From Acidovorax sp. 210-6 (GTDB lineage Bacteria > Pseudomonadota > Gammaproteobacteria > Burkholderiales > Burkholderiaceae_C): 64,000 nt of DNA. The notes beneath the pieces were generated by a model. That model worked only from the letters and a program-made list of their open reading frames with translations. It had not been told where the DNA came from and did not search any database. The stretch covers positions 1,736,001-1,800,000 of the forward strand of contig NZ_JAACJE010000001.1 of assembly GCF_010020825.1 (NCBI RefSeq), in the 5' to 3' direction. A program made the position numbers and the translations under genes. Of the stretch, positions 45,662-58,961 are shown one piece after another; the first letter of the stretch is position 1, and each line of letters begins with the position of its first letter.

Positions 45662-46582
45662 ATGGCTAGACGCAATAAACACAGTCTACTGGAAGACGTT
45701 CTGGACTTGCTTGCCATGCTCCCTTGGTGGGTCTGTGTGGTGCTCGCTGCGGTCAGCTATTTTCTATTGCACCGCCTGGCAATCCCCATCCAGGTCTCAG
45801 ATGCTCAGGGCCAAGGGGGAGCAATGGTAGGCGTCATGATGCAAAAGGCCGTGATCCATGGTCTGGCAAACGCCGGTCAGTACATCGTGCCGCTGCTTTG
45901 CCTGGCAGCGGCTGCCCTCTCCGCTTGGCGACGCAAACAACGTCAAACCTTGGTTGCGGACGTGGCACAAGCGCGCGATGCCAATGCCTTGGACGGGATG
46001 AATTGGCGGGAATTTGAGCTGCTGGTCGGTGAGGCTTACCGTCAGCAGGGCTACCGCGTGTCAGAAATCGGTGGAGGTGGCTCTGATGGAGGCGTTGATC
46101 TCGTCCTTGTCAAAGACTCTGAGAAGTTTTTCGTGCAGTGCAAACAGTGGAAGGCCTACAAGGTGGGCGTCACCATCGTGCGCGAACTCTACGGCGTCAT
46201 GGCAGCCAAAGGTGCCACGGGCGGCTTTGTTGTGACCTCGGGGCGGTTTACGGCAGATGCAATAGCCTTCGCCCAGGGACGGAACATCGAACTCATTGGC
46301 GGTCCGCAGCTCTTCGAGATGATTCAACGGGTACGGAGCGTGCAGGGCCAATCTGCGGCCGCACAACAGAAAGTTCCCAGCGGGATGGGCGCGTTGGAAG
46401 CCCGACCAAGATCCGCAACCACCGAACCAAAGGTCACTGCCAAAGCAGCATCTCAACCTGAATGCCCACGCTGTGGCGCTGCTATGGCACTGCGCACCGT
46501 CAGACAGGGTGCCAATGCGGGCAACACGTTCTGGGGTTGCTCAACCTTCCCCAAATGCCGGGGTACGGCGGCGGCGGGCTAG
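45662..46582 (+). CDS. Membrane-anchored Mrr-like restriction endonuclease with zinc-finger end
   Basis: 306 residues from ATG 45662 behind GGGGGAG. Two N-terminal transmembrane helices (about 20-42 and 66-84), then a restriction-endonuclease domain (about 110-225): MNWREFELLVGEAYRQQGY, GGGGSDGGVDLVLVKDSEKF with the catalytic D, FFVQCKQWK with QxK, and GGFVVTSGRFTADA. The C-terminal ribbon CPRCGAAMALRTV...GNTFWGCSTFPKCRG is a topoisomerase-type zinc finger. No partner gene. Its neighbourhood GC is a little lower than flanking genes. Mrr relatives cut methylated or otherwise foreign DNA; here the cut would occur at the membrane. Confidence 0.85.
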   Translation: MARRNKHSLLEDVLDLLAMLPWWVCVVLAAVSYFLLHRLAIPIQVSDAQGQGGAMVGVMMQKAVIHGLANAGQYIVPLLCLAAAALSAWRRKQRQTLVADVAQARDANALDGMNWREFELLVGEAYRQQGYRVSEIGGGGSDGGVDLVLVKDSEKFFVQCKQWKAYKVGVTIVRELYGVMAAKGATGGFVVTSGRFTADAIAFAQGRNIELIGGPQLFEMIQRVRSVQGQSAAAQQKVPSGMGALEARPRSATTEPKVTAKAASQPECPRCGAAMALRTVRQGANAGNTFWGCSTFPKCRGTAAAG

Positions 46583-46755
46583 CTTGAGTTGAATACCCGA
46601 TGCGCTTCTTCCACGTTTGCACCGAATAAGCCATGGTCAATGCTCGTTGGTACTGCTGAGGTTTTTACGCTTTTGGCTTCCCTGACTATGCAAATACGCC
46701 CGTCCACCGCTGCAAGGACATGCCAGGTCACAAATGAGAACAAAGGTGCGACGCC

Positions 46756-47394
46756 GTGAACATTTCCATCAGACCTGAAACCCCGGCCGACCACCCCGCC
46801 GTCGAGGTGCTGACGCGCGAAACGTTCTGGAACCTGTACCGGCCCGGTTGCGATGAGCATTACCTCGTCCACGTGATGCGAAGCCACGCGGACTTTCTGC
46901 CCGCACTGGCCTTTGTGGCCGAGGTGGAAGGGCAGATCGTCGGCAGCATCCTGTACACACGTTCCTGGGTCGTCAACGAGCTGGGTGAGAAGGTGGAGAC
47001 CGCCACTTTCGGGCCCTTGTGCGTGCACCCGGCCTGGCAGCGGCGGGGTGTGGGCACGGCGCTGATCGAGCACACCAAGGCGCTGGTGGTGCAGCAGGGG
47101 TATCCCGCCATTCTGATCCTTGGCGATCCGCACAACTACTGCAGGCATGGATTCAGGACGGGCAAGGACCTGGGGGTGGGCAGCCTGGACGGCAAGTTTC
47201 CCCTGGGGTTGCTGGTGCTGGAGTTGCGCCCCGGTTTTTTTGCAGGCCACCAGTGGAAGCTGCACACCAGCGCGGTGTACGAGTTCGATCCGGCCCTGGT
47301 GGATGCCTACGACGCCCGCTTTCCGGCCAGGGAAAAGAAGCACCAGCCCTCGCAGGAGCTGTTTTCCATGCTGGTGCGGTCGGTGGTGGAGTAG
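46756..47394 (+). CDS. GNAT-family N-acetyltransferase
   Basis: 212 residues, YhbS-like. Acetyl-CoA site GPLCVHPAWQRRGVGTALIE is the classic R/Q-x-x-G-x-G/A of motif A. It is followed by AILILGDPHNYCRHGF. Substrate unknown. It ends 17 bp from the convergent DUF502 gene. Confidence 0.85.
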   Translation: MNISIRPETPADHPAVEVLTRETFWNLYRPGCDEHYLVHVMRSHADFLPALAFVAEVEGQIVGSILYTRSWVVNELGEKVETATFGPLCVHPAWQRRGVGTALIEHTKALVVQQGYPAILILGDPHNYCRHGFRTGKDLGVGSLDGKFPLGLLVLELRPGFFAGHQWKLHTSAVYEFDPALVDAYDARFPAREKKHQPSQELFSMLVRSVVE

Positions 47395-47411
47395 GGGGCG
47401 CACCCCCGGGG

Positions 47412-48008
47412 CTATTCGGCCTTGCCCTTGCCTGAAGCCATGAACGCGATCAAGGCCATGCGCATGGCTTCTTCCACGGACATGTCCAGCGGCGTCGTCC
47501 AGCTGCGTGGAACAAACACCGTGTAACCACCGATCATGTAGCCCATGGGCAGGTAGACCGCGACGCGGTCGTCCAGCGCGCTGAGGCCTTTGGGAAGGCC
47601 TTGCATGCTCTGGCGCGTGATCAGGCCGACGGTGCTCAGCTCGGAACCGGGCATGGTGAGCAGCACCACCTGCTGGGTGTCCTGCGCATGCGGCGCGAAG
47701 TAGTCGGCGAAGTTCTTCAACGACGAATAGATGCTCTTGACCACTGGCAGGTTGGTGAACGGCAGTTCCACCCATGAAAACAGGCGCGGGGCACTGGGCA
47801 GCGAGATCAGCACGCCCAGCCCCAGGATCAGCAGGGCGCCCAGGGCGATGCCCAGCCCCGGAAGGTAGAAGTCCCCCGTCACCGGCCTCAGCAGCGCCAT
47901 GGCCGAGCGCTCGGCCCAGGTAACAAAGAGGATGAGCGCATAGACAGTCAGCGCCACCGGCAGAAAGGCGATGAGCCCACGGAAGAAGTACTGGGAAAGA
48001 CGTTTCAT
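47412..48008 (-). CDS. DUF502 membrane protein
   Basis: 198 residues from ATG 48008. DUF502 signatures: FFRGLIAFLPVALTVYALIL (first helix), a second helix GIALGALLILGLGVLISL, PVVKSIYSSLKNFADYF, and VAVYLPMGYMIGGYTVFVP. An inner-membrane protein of unknown function, common in Proteobacteria. It is divergent from ygiQ. Confidence 0.88.
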   Translation of the reverse strand: MKRLSQYFFRGLIAFLPVALTVYALILFVTWAERSAMALLRPVTGDFYLPGLGIALGALLILGLGVLISLPSAPRLFSWVELPFTNLPVVKSIYSSLKNFADYFAPHAQDTQQVVLLTMPGSELSTVGLITRQSMQGLPKGLSALDDRVAVYLPMGYMIGGYTVFVPRSWTTPLDMSVEEAMRMALIAFMASGKGKAE

Positions 48009-48158
48009 GGCGGCGGCGTTGCGGCAGGGACCGCGCCAGCATAGCAGTGCGGTTGCCGGTTCTGGCAGGCGCCCTGTAGCCCCTTGAACGACAGGTGATT
48101 GGGTTACCCTCTTAAAATCTTGCACCCCCCGATTGGCCCGTCAGATGGCCGCACCCCC

Positions 48159-50564
<2,406 letters not shown>

Positions 50565-50568
50565 GAGG

Positions 50569-50591
50569 CTGCGGCACCACGCGTGCCGCAG
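50569..50591 (+). terminator. Stem-loop after ygiQ
   Basis: CTGCGGCAC (50569-50577) pairs with GTGCCGCAG (50583-50591), 5 bp after the stop. No T tract follows. Confidence 0.5.
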
Positions 50592-50827
50592 TCTGACCGA
50601 GCCCGACCGTGGCGGCCGCATGCGCGGCTCTGTCGGGGGCAAACGTGCAGTATGCCGTGTTCCGGTCCTGTGGGTGAAGGCCTGAAAAATAGCGTTGCCA
50701 ACACCCCCTATTACCCTGTTCAAAGCCACAGCATGGTGCTACAACGGCCTCAAGCCGATAGCCCGATGCTTTGCAACTTTGCGGCGTGGTCTGAGTCCAT
50801 CAGAGCGTGCTGTCACAGGAGGCCACT

Positions 50828-52750
50828 ATGGATGCCATCAGCAGTTTCACCGCACGCTACGCCCGTTCGCGTGAAGAGGAAATGTCGATCGACGAGTACC
50901 TCGCCGAGTGCAAGCGTGATCCCATGGCGTACGCCACGGCCGCCCAGCGCATGTTGGCTGCCATTGGCGAGCCCGAGATGGTGGACACGCGCAACGACCC
51001 GCGCCTGTCGCGCATCTTTGCCAACAAGGTCATCAAGCGCTACCCGGCCTTTGCCGAGTTCTACGGCATGGAAGACTCCATTGAGCAGGTGGTGAGCTTC
51101 TTCCGCCATGCTGCGCAGGGGCTGGAGGAGCGCAAGCAGATCCTCTACCTGCTGGGGCCCGTGGGCGGCGGCAAGAGCTCGATTGCCGAGCGGCTCAAGT
51201 ACCTGATGCAGAAGGTACCGTTCTATGCGCTCAAGGGCTCGCCAGTGAACGAATCTCCGCTCGGGCTGTTCGATGCGGTAGAGGACGGCCCGGTGCTCGA
51301 AGAGCAGTTTGGCATTCCGCGCCGCTACCTGCAGCGCGTGCTCTCGCCCTGGGCGGTCAAGCGGCTTGAAGAGTATGGCGGCGATATCCGCCAGTTCCGC
51401 GTGGTCAAGCGCTACCCCAGCATCTTGAAGCAGGTGGGCATTGCCAAGACCGAGCCCGGTGACGAGAACAACCAGGACATCTCCAGCCTGGTGGGCAAGG
51501 TGGACATCCGCAAGCTCGAGAGCTTTGCCCAGGACGACACCGACGCCTACAGCTACAGCGGCGGCCTGTGCCTGGCCAACCAGGGCCTGCTGGAGTTTGT
51601 GGAGATGTTCAAGGCGCCCATCAAGGTGCTGCATCCGCTGCTCACCGCCACGCAGGAGGGCAACTACAAGGGCACCGAGGGCTTTGGCGCCATCCCGTTC
51701 GACGGTGTGGTGCTGGCGCACAGCAACGAAAGCGAGTGGAAGGCCTTCCGCAACAACAAGAACAACGAGGCCTTCCTGGACCGCATCTACATCGTCAAGG
51801 TGCCGTACTGCCTGCGCGTGAGCGAGGAAACGCGCATCTACGAAAAGCTGATCCGCGAATCCTCGCTGGGCAACGCGGTGTGTGCGCCGGGCACGCTCAA
51901 GATGATGGCGCAGTTCGCCATCCTCACGCGCCTGAAGGAGCCCGAGAACTCCAGCATCTTCAGCAAGATGCAGGTGTACGACGGCGAGAGCCTCAAAGAC
52001 ACCGACCCGCGCGCCAAGAGCTACCAGGAGTACCGCGACTACGCCGGGGTGGACGAGGGCATGACGGGCATTTCCACCCGCTTCGCGTTCAAGATCCTGT
52101 CCAAGGTGTTCAACTTCGACAGTGTCGAGGTGGCGGCCAACCCGGTGCACCTGATGTACGTGCTGGAGCAGCAGATCGAGCGCGAGCAGTTCCCAGGCGA
52201 GCTGGAGACCAAGTACACCGGCTACATCAAGGAATACCTCTCGCCGCGCTATGCCGAGTTCATTGGCAAGGAAATCCAGACGGCCTACCTGGAGAGCTAC
52301 AGCGAGTACGGTCAGAACATCTTCGACCGCTACGTCACCTACGCGGACTATTGGATCCAGGACAACGAGTACCGCGACACCGATACCGGCGAGGTGTTCG
52401 ACCGGGGCGCGCTCAACGCGGAGCTGGAGAAGATCGAGAAGCCCGCAGGCATTGCCAACCCCAAGGACTTCCGCAACGAGATCGTCAACTTTGTGCTGCG
52501 GGCGCGCGCCAACAACCAGGGCAAGAACCCGAGCTGGACCAGCTACGAAAAGCTGCGCCTGGTGATCGAGAAGAAGATGTTCTCCAACACCGAGGAGCTG
52601 CTCCCGGTGATCAGCTTCAACGCCAAGGCCAGTGCCGAGGAGGCCAAGAAGCACGAGGACTTTGTCACCCGCATGGTGGCCAAGGGCTACACGCCCAAGC
52701 AGGTGCGGCTGTTGTGTGAGTGGTACCTGCGTGTGCGCAAAAGTAGCTGA
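50828..52750 (+). CDS. prkA: PrkA-type serine protein kinase
   Basis: 640 residues from ATG 50828 behind CAGGAGG. AAA+-like PrkA: N-terminal FFRHAAQGLEERKQILYLLG with P-loop GPVGGGKSSIAERL near residue 112, then the long central ATPase/kinase body and the C-terminal PrkA domain (ISFNAKASAEEAKKHEDFVT). Relatives (E. coli YeaG, Bacillus PrkA) act in nitrogen starvation, stress and sporulation control. First of prkA-yeaH-spoVR. Confidence 0.96.
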   Translation: MDAISSFTARYARSREEEMSIDEYLAECKRDPMAYATAAQRMLAAIGEPEMVDTRNDPRLSRIFANKVIKRYPAFAEFYGMEDSIEQVVSFFRHAAQGLEERKQILYLLGPVGGGKSSIAERLKYLMQKVPFYALKGSPVNESPLGLFDAVEDGPVLEEQFGIPRRYLQRVLSPWAVKRLEEYGGDIRQFRVVKRYPSILKQVGIAKTEPGDENNQDISSLVGKVDIRKLESFAQDDTDAYSYSGGLCLANQGLLEFVEMFKAPIKVLHPLLTATQEGNYKGTEGFGAIPFDGVVLAHSNESEWKAFRNNKNNEAFLDRIYIVKVPYCLRVSEETRIYEKLIRESSLGNAVCAPGTLKMMAQFAILTRLKEPENSSIFSKMQVYDGESLKDTDPRAKSYQEYRDYAGVDEGMTGISTRFAFKILSKVFNFDSVEVAANPVHLMYVLEQQIEREQFPGELETKYTGYIKEYLSPRYAEFIGKEIQTAYLESYSEYGQNIFDRYVTYADYWIQDNEYRDTDTGEVFDRGALNAELEKIEKPAGIANPKDFRNEIVNFVLRARANNQGKNPSWTSYEKLRLVIEKKMFSNTEELLPVISFNAKASAEEAKKHEDFVTRMVAKGYTPKQVRLLCEWYLRVRKSS

Positions 52751-52940
52751 TATGAAACAACCCCCTGAGTCGCTTCGCGCCTTCCCCCTTCTCTCACGCT
52801 GCGCGTGGGAAGGGGGACGCAGCCAGCGCACGCCAGCGAAGTGCCGCCTTTGCTGCGGCTTGGCGGCCCTTGCGCGGCTGCCCGCACTGGGGTCGCGCCC
52901 GTGCCGTGGCTGGGGGGCTGGTTCGTTCGGGGGCTGACGC
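52751..52940. other. GC-rich hairpin-bearing spacer between prkA and yeaH
   Basis: 190 bp with no gene. It includes a CCCCCTT/AAGGGGG stem (about 52786-52817) and a run of GCCGC/GCGGC elements. It resembles a recurring intergenic sequence I recall from Comamonadaceae, though there is only one copy in this window. It may attenuate transcription between the two genes. Confidence 0.4.
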
Positions 52941-54206
52941 ATGGCACTCCAAATCATCGACCGCAGACTCGCAGGCAAGAACAAATCGGTGGGCAACCGC
53001 GAGCGCTTTGTTCGTCGCTACAAGGAGCAGATCGCCGACGCTGTGCGACGCGCCGTCTCGCAGCGCGACATCCGCAACATCGAGGGTGCGGAGAGCATCA
53101 CCATCCCCCGCAAGGACATCAGTGAACCGGTGTTCCACCATGGCCAGGGCGGTATCCGCGACACGGTGCACCCCGGCAACACCGACCATGTGCGCGGCGA
53201 CCGCATCCAGCGCCCGCAGGGCGGCCAGGGCAGCGGCTCGCAGGCCAGCGACAGCGGCGAGGGAGAGGACGACTTCACCTTCACGCTGACCAAGGAAGAG
53301 TTCATGCAGCTCTTCTTTGAAGACCTGGCCCTGCCGCACCTGCTGCGCACCCACATTGGCGACAACCCGCAGTGGAAGAGCCGCCGCGCGGGCTACAGCC
53401 AGGACGGTACGCCCAACAACCTGGCCGTGGTGCGCACCATGCGCGGCGCTTTGGGTCGGCGCATTGCACTGACCAACGCACCGCAGCGCGAACTGCAGGC
53501 GCTGCAGGACGAGCTTGATGCCCTGCTGGCGCAGGACGACGGCACCAGCGAGGCCGTAGCCCAGTTGCAATGCAAGATCCTCCAGCTGCGCGAGCGCATC
53601 GGCAAGGTGCCGTACCTGGACCCCATCGACCTGCGCTTTCGGGCACGCGCCAGGGTGCCCGTGCCCAACAGCCAGGCCGTGATGTTTTGCGTGATGGACG
53701 TGTCCGGCTCCATGGACCAGGCGCGCAAGGACCTGGCCAAACGGTTTTTCATCCTGCTGTACCTGTTCCTCACCCGGCACTACGACAAGATCGACATCGT
53801 CTTCATCCGCCACCACACCCAGGCTGCCGAGGTGAATGAAGATCAGTTTTTCCACTCGACGGAGAGCGGTGGCACGGTGGTGAGCAGCGCGCTGGTGCTG
53901 CTGGAGCAGATCATCCGTGCGCGCTACCCTGTGGAGGACTGGAACATCTACGTCGCCCAGGCCAGCGACGGCGACAACTTCAGCAACGACAGCGGCAACT
54001 GCCGCAACCTGCTGGCTGAAAAGATCCTGCCGCTGGTGCGCTACTTTGCCTACGTGCAGGTGGCCGAGGAAGAGCAGAACCTCTGGGATGAATACAGCCA
54101 GTTGCTCCCCTGGTTTGCCCACTTTGCCATGCGCAAGGTGTCCGACCCGAGCGAGATCTACCCGGTCTTCCGTGACCTCTTCAAGAAAGAAGGGGTGCAG
54201 GTATGA
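52941..54206 (+). CDS. yeaH: YeaH/YhbH family protein (DUF444)
   Basis: 421 residues. Starts IIDRRLAGKNKSVGNRERFV, then a Gly/Ser/Glu-rich spacer (about 85-115), FTLTKEEFMQLFFEDLALPH and a von-Willebrand-A-like domain with the MIDAS DVSGSMDQ near residue 253. C-terminus ends in a FRDLFKKE. It is a partner of PrkA in many bacteria. Its stop overlaps the spoVR start (ATGA 54203-54206). Confidence 0.95.
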   Translation: MALQIIDRRLAGKNKSVGNRERFVRRYKEQIADAVRRAVSQRDIRNIEGAESITIPRKDISEPVFHHGQGGIRDTVHPGNTDHVRGDRIQRPQGGQGSGSQASDSGEGEDDFTFTLTKEEFMQLFFEDLALPHLLRTHIGDNPQWKSRRAGYSQDGTPNNLAVVRTMRGALGRRIALTNAPQRELQALQDELDALLAQDDGTSEAVAQLQCKILQLRERIGKVPYLDPIDLRFRARARVPVPNSQAVMFCVMDVSGSMDQARKDLAKRFFILLYLFLTRHYDKIDIVFIRHHTQAAEVNEDQFFHSTESGGTVVSSALVLLEQIIRARYPVEDWNIYVAQASDGDNFSNDSGNCRNLLAEKILPLVRYFAYVQVAEEEQNLWDEYSQLLPWFAHFAMRKVSDPSEIYPVFRDLFKKEGVQV

Positions 54207-55831
54207 ACATGACCCAATACCCCGTGCTGGAGCGCCGCCAGGGCGACAACCCCTGGAAGGCTGCCACCGTGGGCGAGCGCCGCCACCGCGTGGTGCCTGA
54301 GGCGCCGTTGCCCCCAGGGCAACGCCCCATGCAGCCGCTGCCCGACCCCAGTGACTGGACGTTTGAGCTGATCGAGCGCTACCACAGCGCCATTGCCGCC
54401 ACGGCCGAGCGCTTCGGGCTGGACACCTACCCCAACCAGCTGGAGATCATCACCGCCGAGCAGATGATGGACGCCTATTCCAGCGTGGGCATGCCCGTGA
54501 ACTACCGGCACTGGAGCTACGGCAAGGAGTTTCTGGCCACCGAGCGGCGCTACCGGCGCGGGCACATGGGGCTGGCGTATGAAATCGTCATCAACTCCAA
54601 CCCCTGCATCAGTTACCTCATGGAAGAAAACACCACCGCCATGCAGGCGCTGGTGATCGCCCATGCGGCCTATGGGCACAACAGCTTCTTCAAGGGCAAT
54701 TACCTGTTCCGCATGTGGACAGACGCGTCCAGCATCATCGACTACCTGGTCTATGCCAAGGACTTCATCGCCCAGTGCGAGGAGCGCCATGGCCTGGAGA
54801 CGGTGGAGCAATTCCTGGACTCTTGCCACGCGCTGTCCAACTTCGGGGTGGACCGCTACCGCCGTCCCTCCAAGAAGAGCTTGGCACGGGAGCGCCAGGA
54901 GCGCGCCCAGCGCGAAGCCTACGCGCAGCAGCAGGTCAACGAGCTGTGGCGCACCCTGCCTGTGCGCCCCGGCAAGGAGCCACTGGCCCTGCAGGCCGAG
55001 CGCTTCCCGGCCGAGCCGCAGGAAAACATCCTGTACTTCATCGAAAAGAACGCCCCCCTGCTGGAGCCCTGGCAGCGCGAGGTGGTGCGCATCGTGCGCA
55101 AGATCGCGCAGTACTTCTACCCGCAGCGCCAGACGCAGGTCATGAACGAGGGCTGGGCCACCTTCTGGCATTACACCCTGCTCAACACCTTGTACGACGA
55201 GGGCTATCTGACCGATGGCGTCATGCTCGAATGGCTGGGCTCGCACACCAACGTGGTGTTCCAGCCCCCCGTGGGGCATCGCGCCTACAGCGGCATCAAT
55301 CCCTACGCCCTGGGCTTCGCCATGTACCGCGACATCCAGCGCATCTGCCAGAACCCCACCGCGGAAGACCGGCGCTGGTTCCCCGACATCGCGGGTACCC
55401 CCTGGCTGCCCGCGCTCGACCATGCCATGCGCAACTTCAAGGACGAGAGCTTCGTTGGCCAGTACCTGAGCCCACACCTGATGCGCGAGATGCGCCTGTT
55501 CGCCCTGCATGACGACGCCAGCCAGGACGAACTGGTGGTCAGCGAGATCCACGACGAGAACGGCTACCGCAACCTGCGCCAGATCCTGTCGCAGCAATAC
55601 GACCTGGGCACGCGCGAGCCCAATATCCAGGTGTGGAACGTGAACCTGCGCGGCGACCGCAGCCTGACCCTGCGCCACACCCAGTACCAGGGCCGCCCCC
55701 TGGCCGAAGACACGCAGGAGGTGCTCAAGCATGTGGCGCGTCTGTGGGGCTTTGGCGTGCAGATCGAGAGCGTGGATGGCTATGGCAACCACCCCATCCT
55801 GCTGCACTCGGTGCCGGCGCCTTCCGCGTGA
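54203..55831 (+). CDS. SpoVR family protein
   Basis: 542 residues. Family blocks: DWTFELIERYHSAIAATAER, MPVNYRHWSYGKEFLATERR, GLAYEIVINSNPCISYLMEE, and WATFWHYTLLNTLYDEGYLT. SpoVR is needed for spore cortex formation in Bacillus and occurs with PrkA and YeaH in non-sporing bacteria, where its role is stress-related but not defined. It ends the operon; a dispersed repeat (copy E) follows. Confidence 0.95.
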   Translation: MNMTQYPVLERRQGDNPWKAATVGERRHRVVPEAPLPPGQRPMQPLPDPSDWTFELIERYHSAIAATAERFGLDTYPNQLEIITAEQMMDAYSSVGMPVNYRHWSYGKEFLATERRYRRGHMGLAYEIVINSNPCISYLMEENTTAMQALVIAHAAYGHNSFFKGNYLFRMWTDASSIIDYLVYAKDFIAQCEERHGLETVEQFLDSCHALSNFGVDRYRRPSKKSLARERQERAQREAYAQQQVNELWRTLPVRPGKEPLALQAERFPAEPQENILYFIEKNAPLLEPWQREVVRIVRKIAQYFYPQRQTQVMNEGWATFWHYTLLNTLYDEGYLTDGVMLEWLGSHTNVVFQPPVGHRAYSGINPYALGFAMYRDIQRICQNPTAEDRRWFPDIAGTPWLPALDHAMRNFKDESFVGQYLSPHLMREMRLFALHDDASQDELVVSEIHDENGYRNLRQILSQQYDLGTREPNIQVWNVNLRGDRSLTLRHTQYQGRPLAEDTQEVLKHVARLWGFGVQIESVDGYGNHPILLHSVPAPSA

Positions 55832-55856
55832 GAGCGGCGGCGCCACCGATTCATTG

Positions 55857-55916
55857 AAGCATTTTTGGCATCTGGCGCTTGTTGGATAAGCGCTAGTAGC
55901 TATTAAAACAATAGCA
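55857..55916 (-). repeat. Dispersed palindromic repeat, copy E (after spoVR)
   Basis: Reverse orientation reads TTAATAGCTACTAGCGCTTA then CAAGCGCCAGATGCCAAAAA. It lies between spoVR and merR. Confidence 0.8.
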
Positions 55917-55985
55917 TTTCAGGCCGCAATACAACCACCGCCAGCCCCGTGCCGTGCAGCAAAATGGTCCCCACAGCAAAGCATG

Positions 55986-56441
55986 CTAAGGCGTAGTCGC
56001 CTCGTGACCACTCCGTAGCGCCATCGTAAGGTTCGTTTTGCCTTGCAGTGACGTAATCAGTGGGCAGGAAACCTTTCCCTGGTGCGCATGGCAGGCGCAC
56101 ACCAGATCAGACAGCACGGCCTCCATGCGCGCTAGGTCGGCCAACTTCTCGCGCACGTCCTTGAGCTTGTGCTCGGCCAGGCTGCTGGCTTCCTCGCAAT
56201 GGGTGCCATCCTCCAGCCGCAGCAGCTCAGCGATTTCACCCAAACTGAAGCCCAGCCGCTGCGCTGACTTCACGAACCGCACCCGCGTTACATCTGCCTC
56301 GCTATAGCGGCGGATGCTGCCCTGGGGCTTGTCCGGCTCCGGCAGCAAATCCTTGCGCTGATAGAACCGGATGGTCTCCACATTGACCCCGGCCGCCTGG
56401 GCGAAAACGCCAATGGTCAGATGCTCCCGATTGTTTTTCAT
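55986..56441 (-). CDS. merR: Mercury-responsive regulator MerR
   Basis: 151 residues. N-terminal winged [23 protein letters not shown], dimer helix, and Hg(II)-binding Cys82, Cys117 and Cys126 ([17 protein letters not shown]), the three ligands of MerR. It represses and, with Hg(II), activates merTPA by untwisting the long-spacer promoter. Divergent from merT with a shared operator whose -35 box is 6 bp from the merR start. Confidence 0.96.
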   Translation of the reverse strand: MKNNREHLTIGVFAQAAGVNVETIRFYQRKDLLPEPDKPQGSIRRYSEADVTRVRFVKSAQRLGFSLGEIAELLRLEDGTHCEEASSLAEHKLKDVREKLADLARMEAVLSDLVCACHAHQGKVSCPLITSLQGKTNLTMALRSGHEATTP

Positions 56442-56446
56442 ATCGC

Positions 56447-56477
56447 TTGACTCCGTACATAACTACGGAGATAAGCT
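56447..56477 (+). promoter_or_regulatory. mer operator-promoter
   Basis: -35 TTGACT (56447-56452) and -10 TAAGCT (56472-56477) separated by 19 bp, the classic MerR-family spacing. The dyad CTCCGTA (56451-56457) / TACGGAG (56464-56470) lies within the spacer. Confidence 0.95.
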
Positions 56478-56512
56478 TAAGCCATTCCATCCAGATTCGA
56501 AAGGACACGCGT

Positions 56513-56863
56513 ATGTCTGAACCACCAAACGGGAGCGGCGCGCTCTTCACCGGGGGGCTGTCCGCCATCCTCGCCTCGGCCTGCTGCCTGGGGCCGCTGG
56601 TCTTGGTGGCCCTGGGGTTCAGCGGTGCTTGGATCGGTAACTTGACGGTGCTGGAACCCTATCGCCCTATCTTTATCAGCGTGTCACTGGTGGCGCTGTT
56701 CTTCGCCTGGCGGCACATTTACCGGCCAGCGCAAGCCTGCAAACCGGGTGAGGTCTGCGCGACTCCCCCAGTGCGAGCTGGTTACAAGCGCATTTTTTTG
56801 GTCGTGGCCGTGCTGGTTCTGGTCGCGCTCGGATTTCCCTACGTCATGCCATTTTTCTATTGA
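56513..56863 (+). CDS. merT: Mercuric transport protein MerT
   Basis: 116 residues from ATG 56513 with GAAAGGA upstream. Three transmembrane helices; the first helix has vicinal Cys in ASACCLGP and a loop carries QACKPGEVCATP with another Cys pair. It passes Hg(II) from periplasmic MerP to cytoplasmic MerA. Confidence 0.95.
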   Translation: MSEPPNGSGALFTGGLSAILASACCLGPLVLVALGFSGAWIGNLTVLEPYRPIFISVSLVALFFAWRHIYRPAQACKPGEVCATPPVRAGYKRIFLVVAVLVLVALGFPYVMPFFY

Positions 56864-56878
56864 TCGCCGGAGTTCCTC

Positions 56879-57178
56879 ATGAAAACGCAAGTCTCAAAGC
56901 AAGCCAAAAAACTGTTGGCCTCCCTCGTCCTCGCTACCGTTTTTGCCCCCGTGTGGGCCGCAACCCAGACCGTCACGCTGTCCGTACCGGGCATGACCTG
57001 CTCCGCTTGTCCGATCACCGTCAAGAAGGCGATTTCCAAGGTCGAAGGCGTCAGCAAAGTTGACGTGAGCTTCGAGCCACGCGAAGCCGTTGTCACCTTC
57101 GATGATGCCAAGACCAGCGTGCAGAAGCTGATCAAGGCCACCGGGGACGCGGGCTATCCGTCCAGCGTCAAGCAGTGA
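56879..57178 (+). CDS. merP: Periplasmic mercury-binding protein MerP
   Basis: 99 residues with a signal peptide ending VWA and a single heavy-metal-associated domain with GMTCSACPITVKKA. Binds Hg(II) and hands it to MerT, encoded 15 bp upstream. Confidence 0.95.
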   Translation: MKTQVSKQAKKLLASLVLATVFAPVWAATQTVTLSVPGMTCSACPITVKKAISKVEGVSKVDVSFEPREAVVTFDDAKTSVQKLIKATGDAGYPSSVKQ

Positions 57179-57237
57179 GTCACTGGAAACGGCACCGCGG
57201 CACATCTGACGCCATTGCCTGGTGCCACAAACGATAA

Positions 57238-58935
<1,698 letters not shown>

Positions 58936-58961
58936 GAACAAGAAGGCGTTCAATGGTGGGT

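Noticed and set aside
50759..50775. Sigma-54 promoter upstream of prkA
   Set aside because: A TAGCCCG...TTGCA element has wrong bases and one base too many between the -24 and -12 parts.
50813..52996. 727-residue open frame antisense to prkA
   Set aside because: Shadow of prkA, with unnatural composition.
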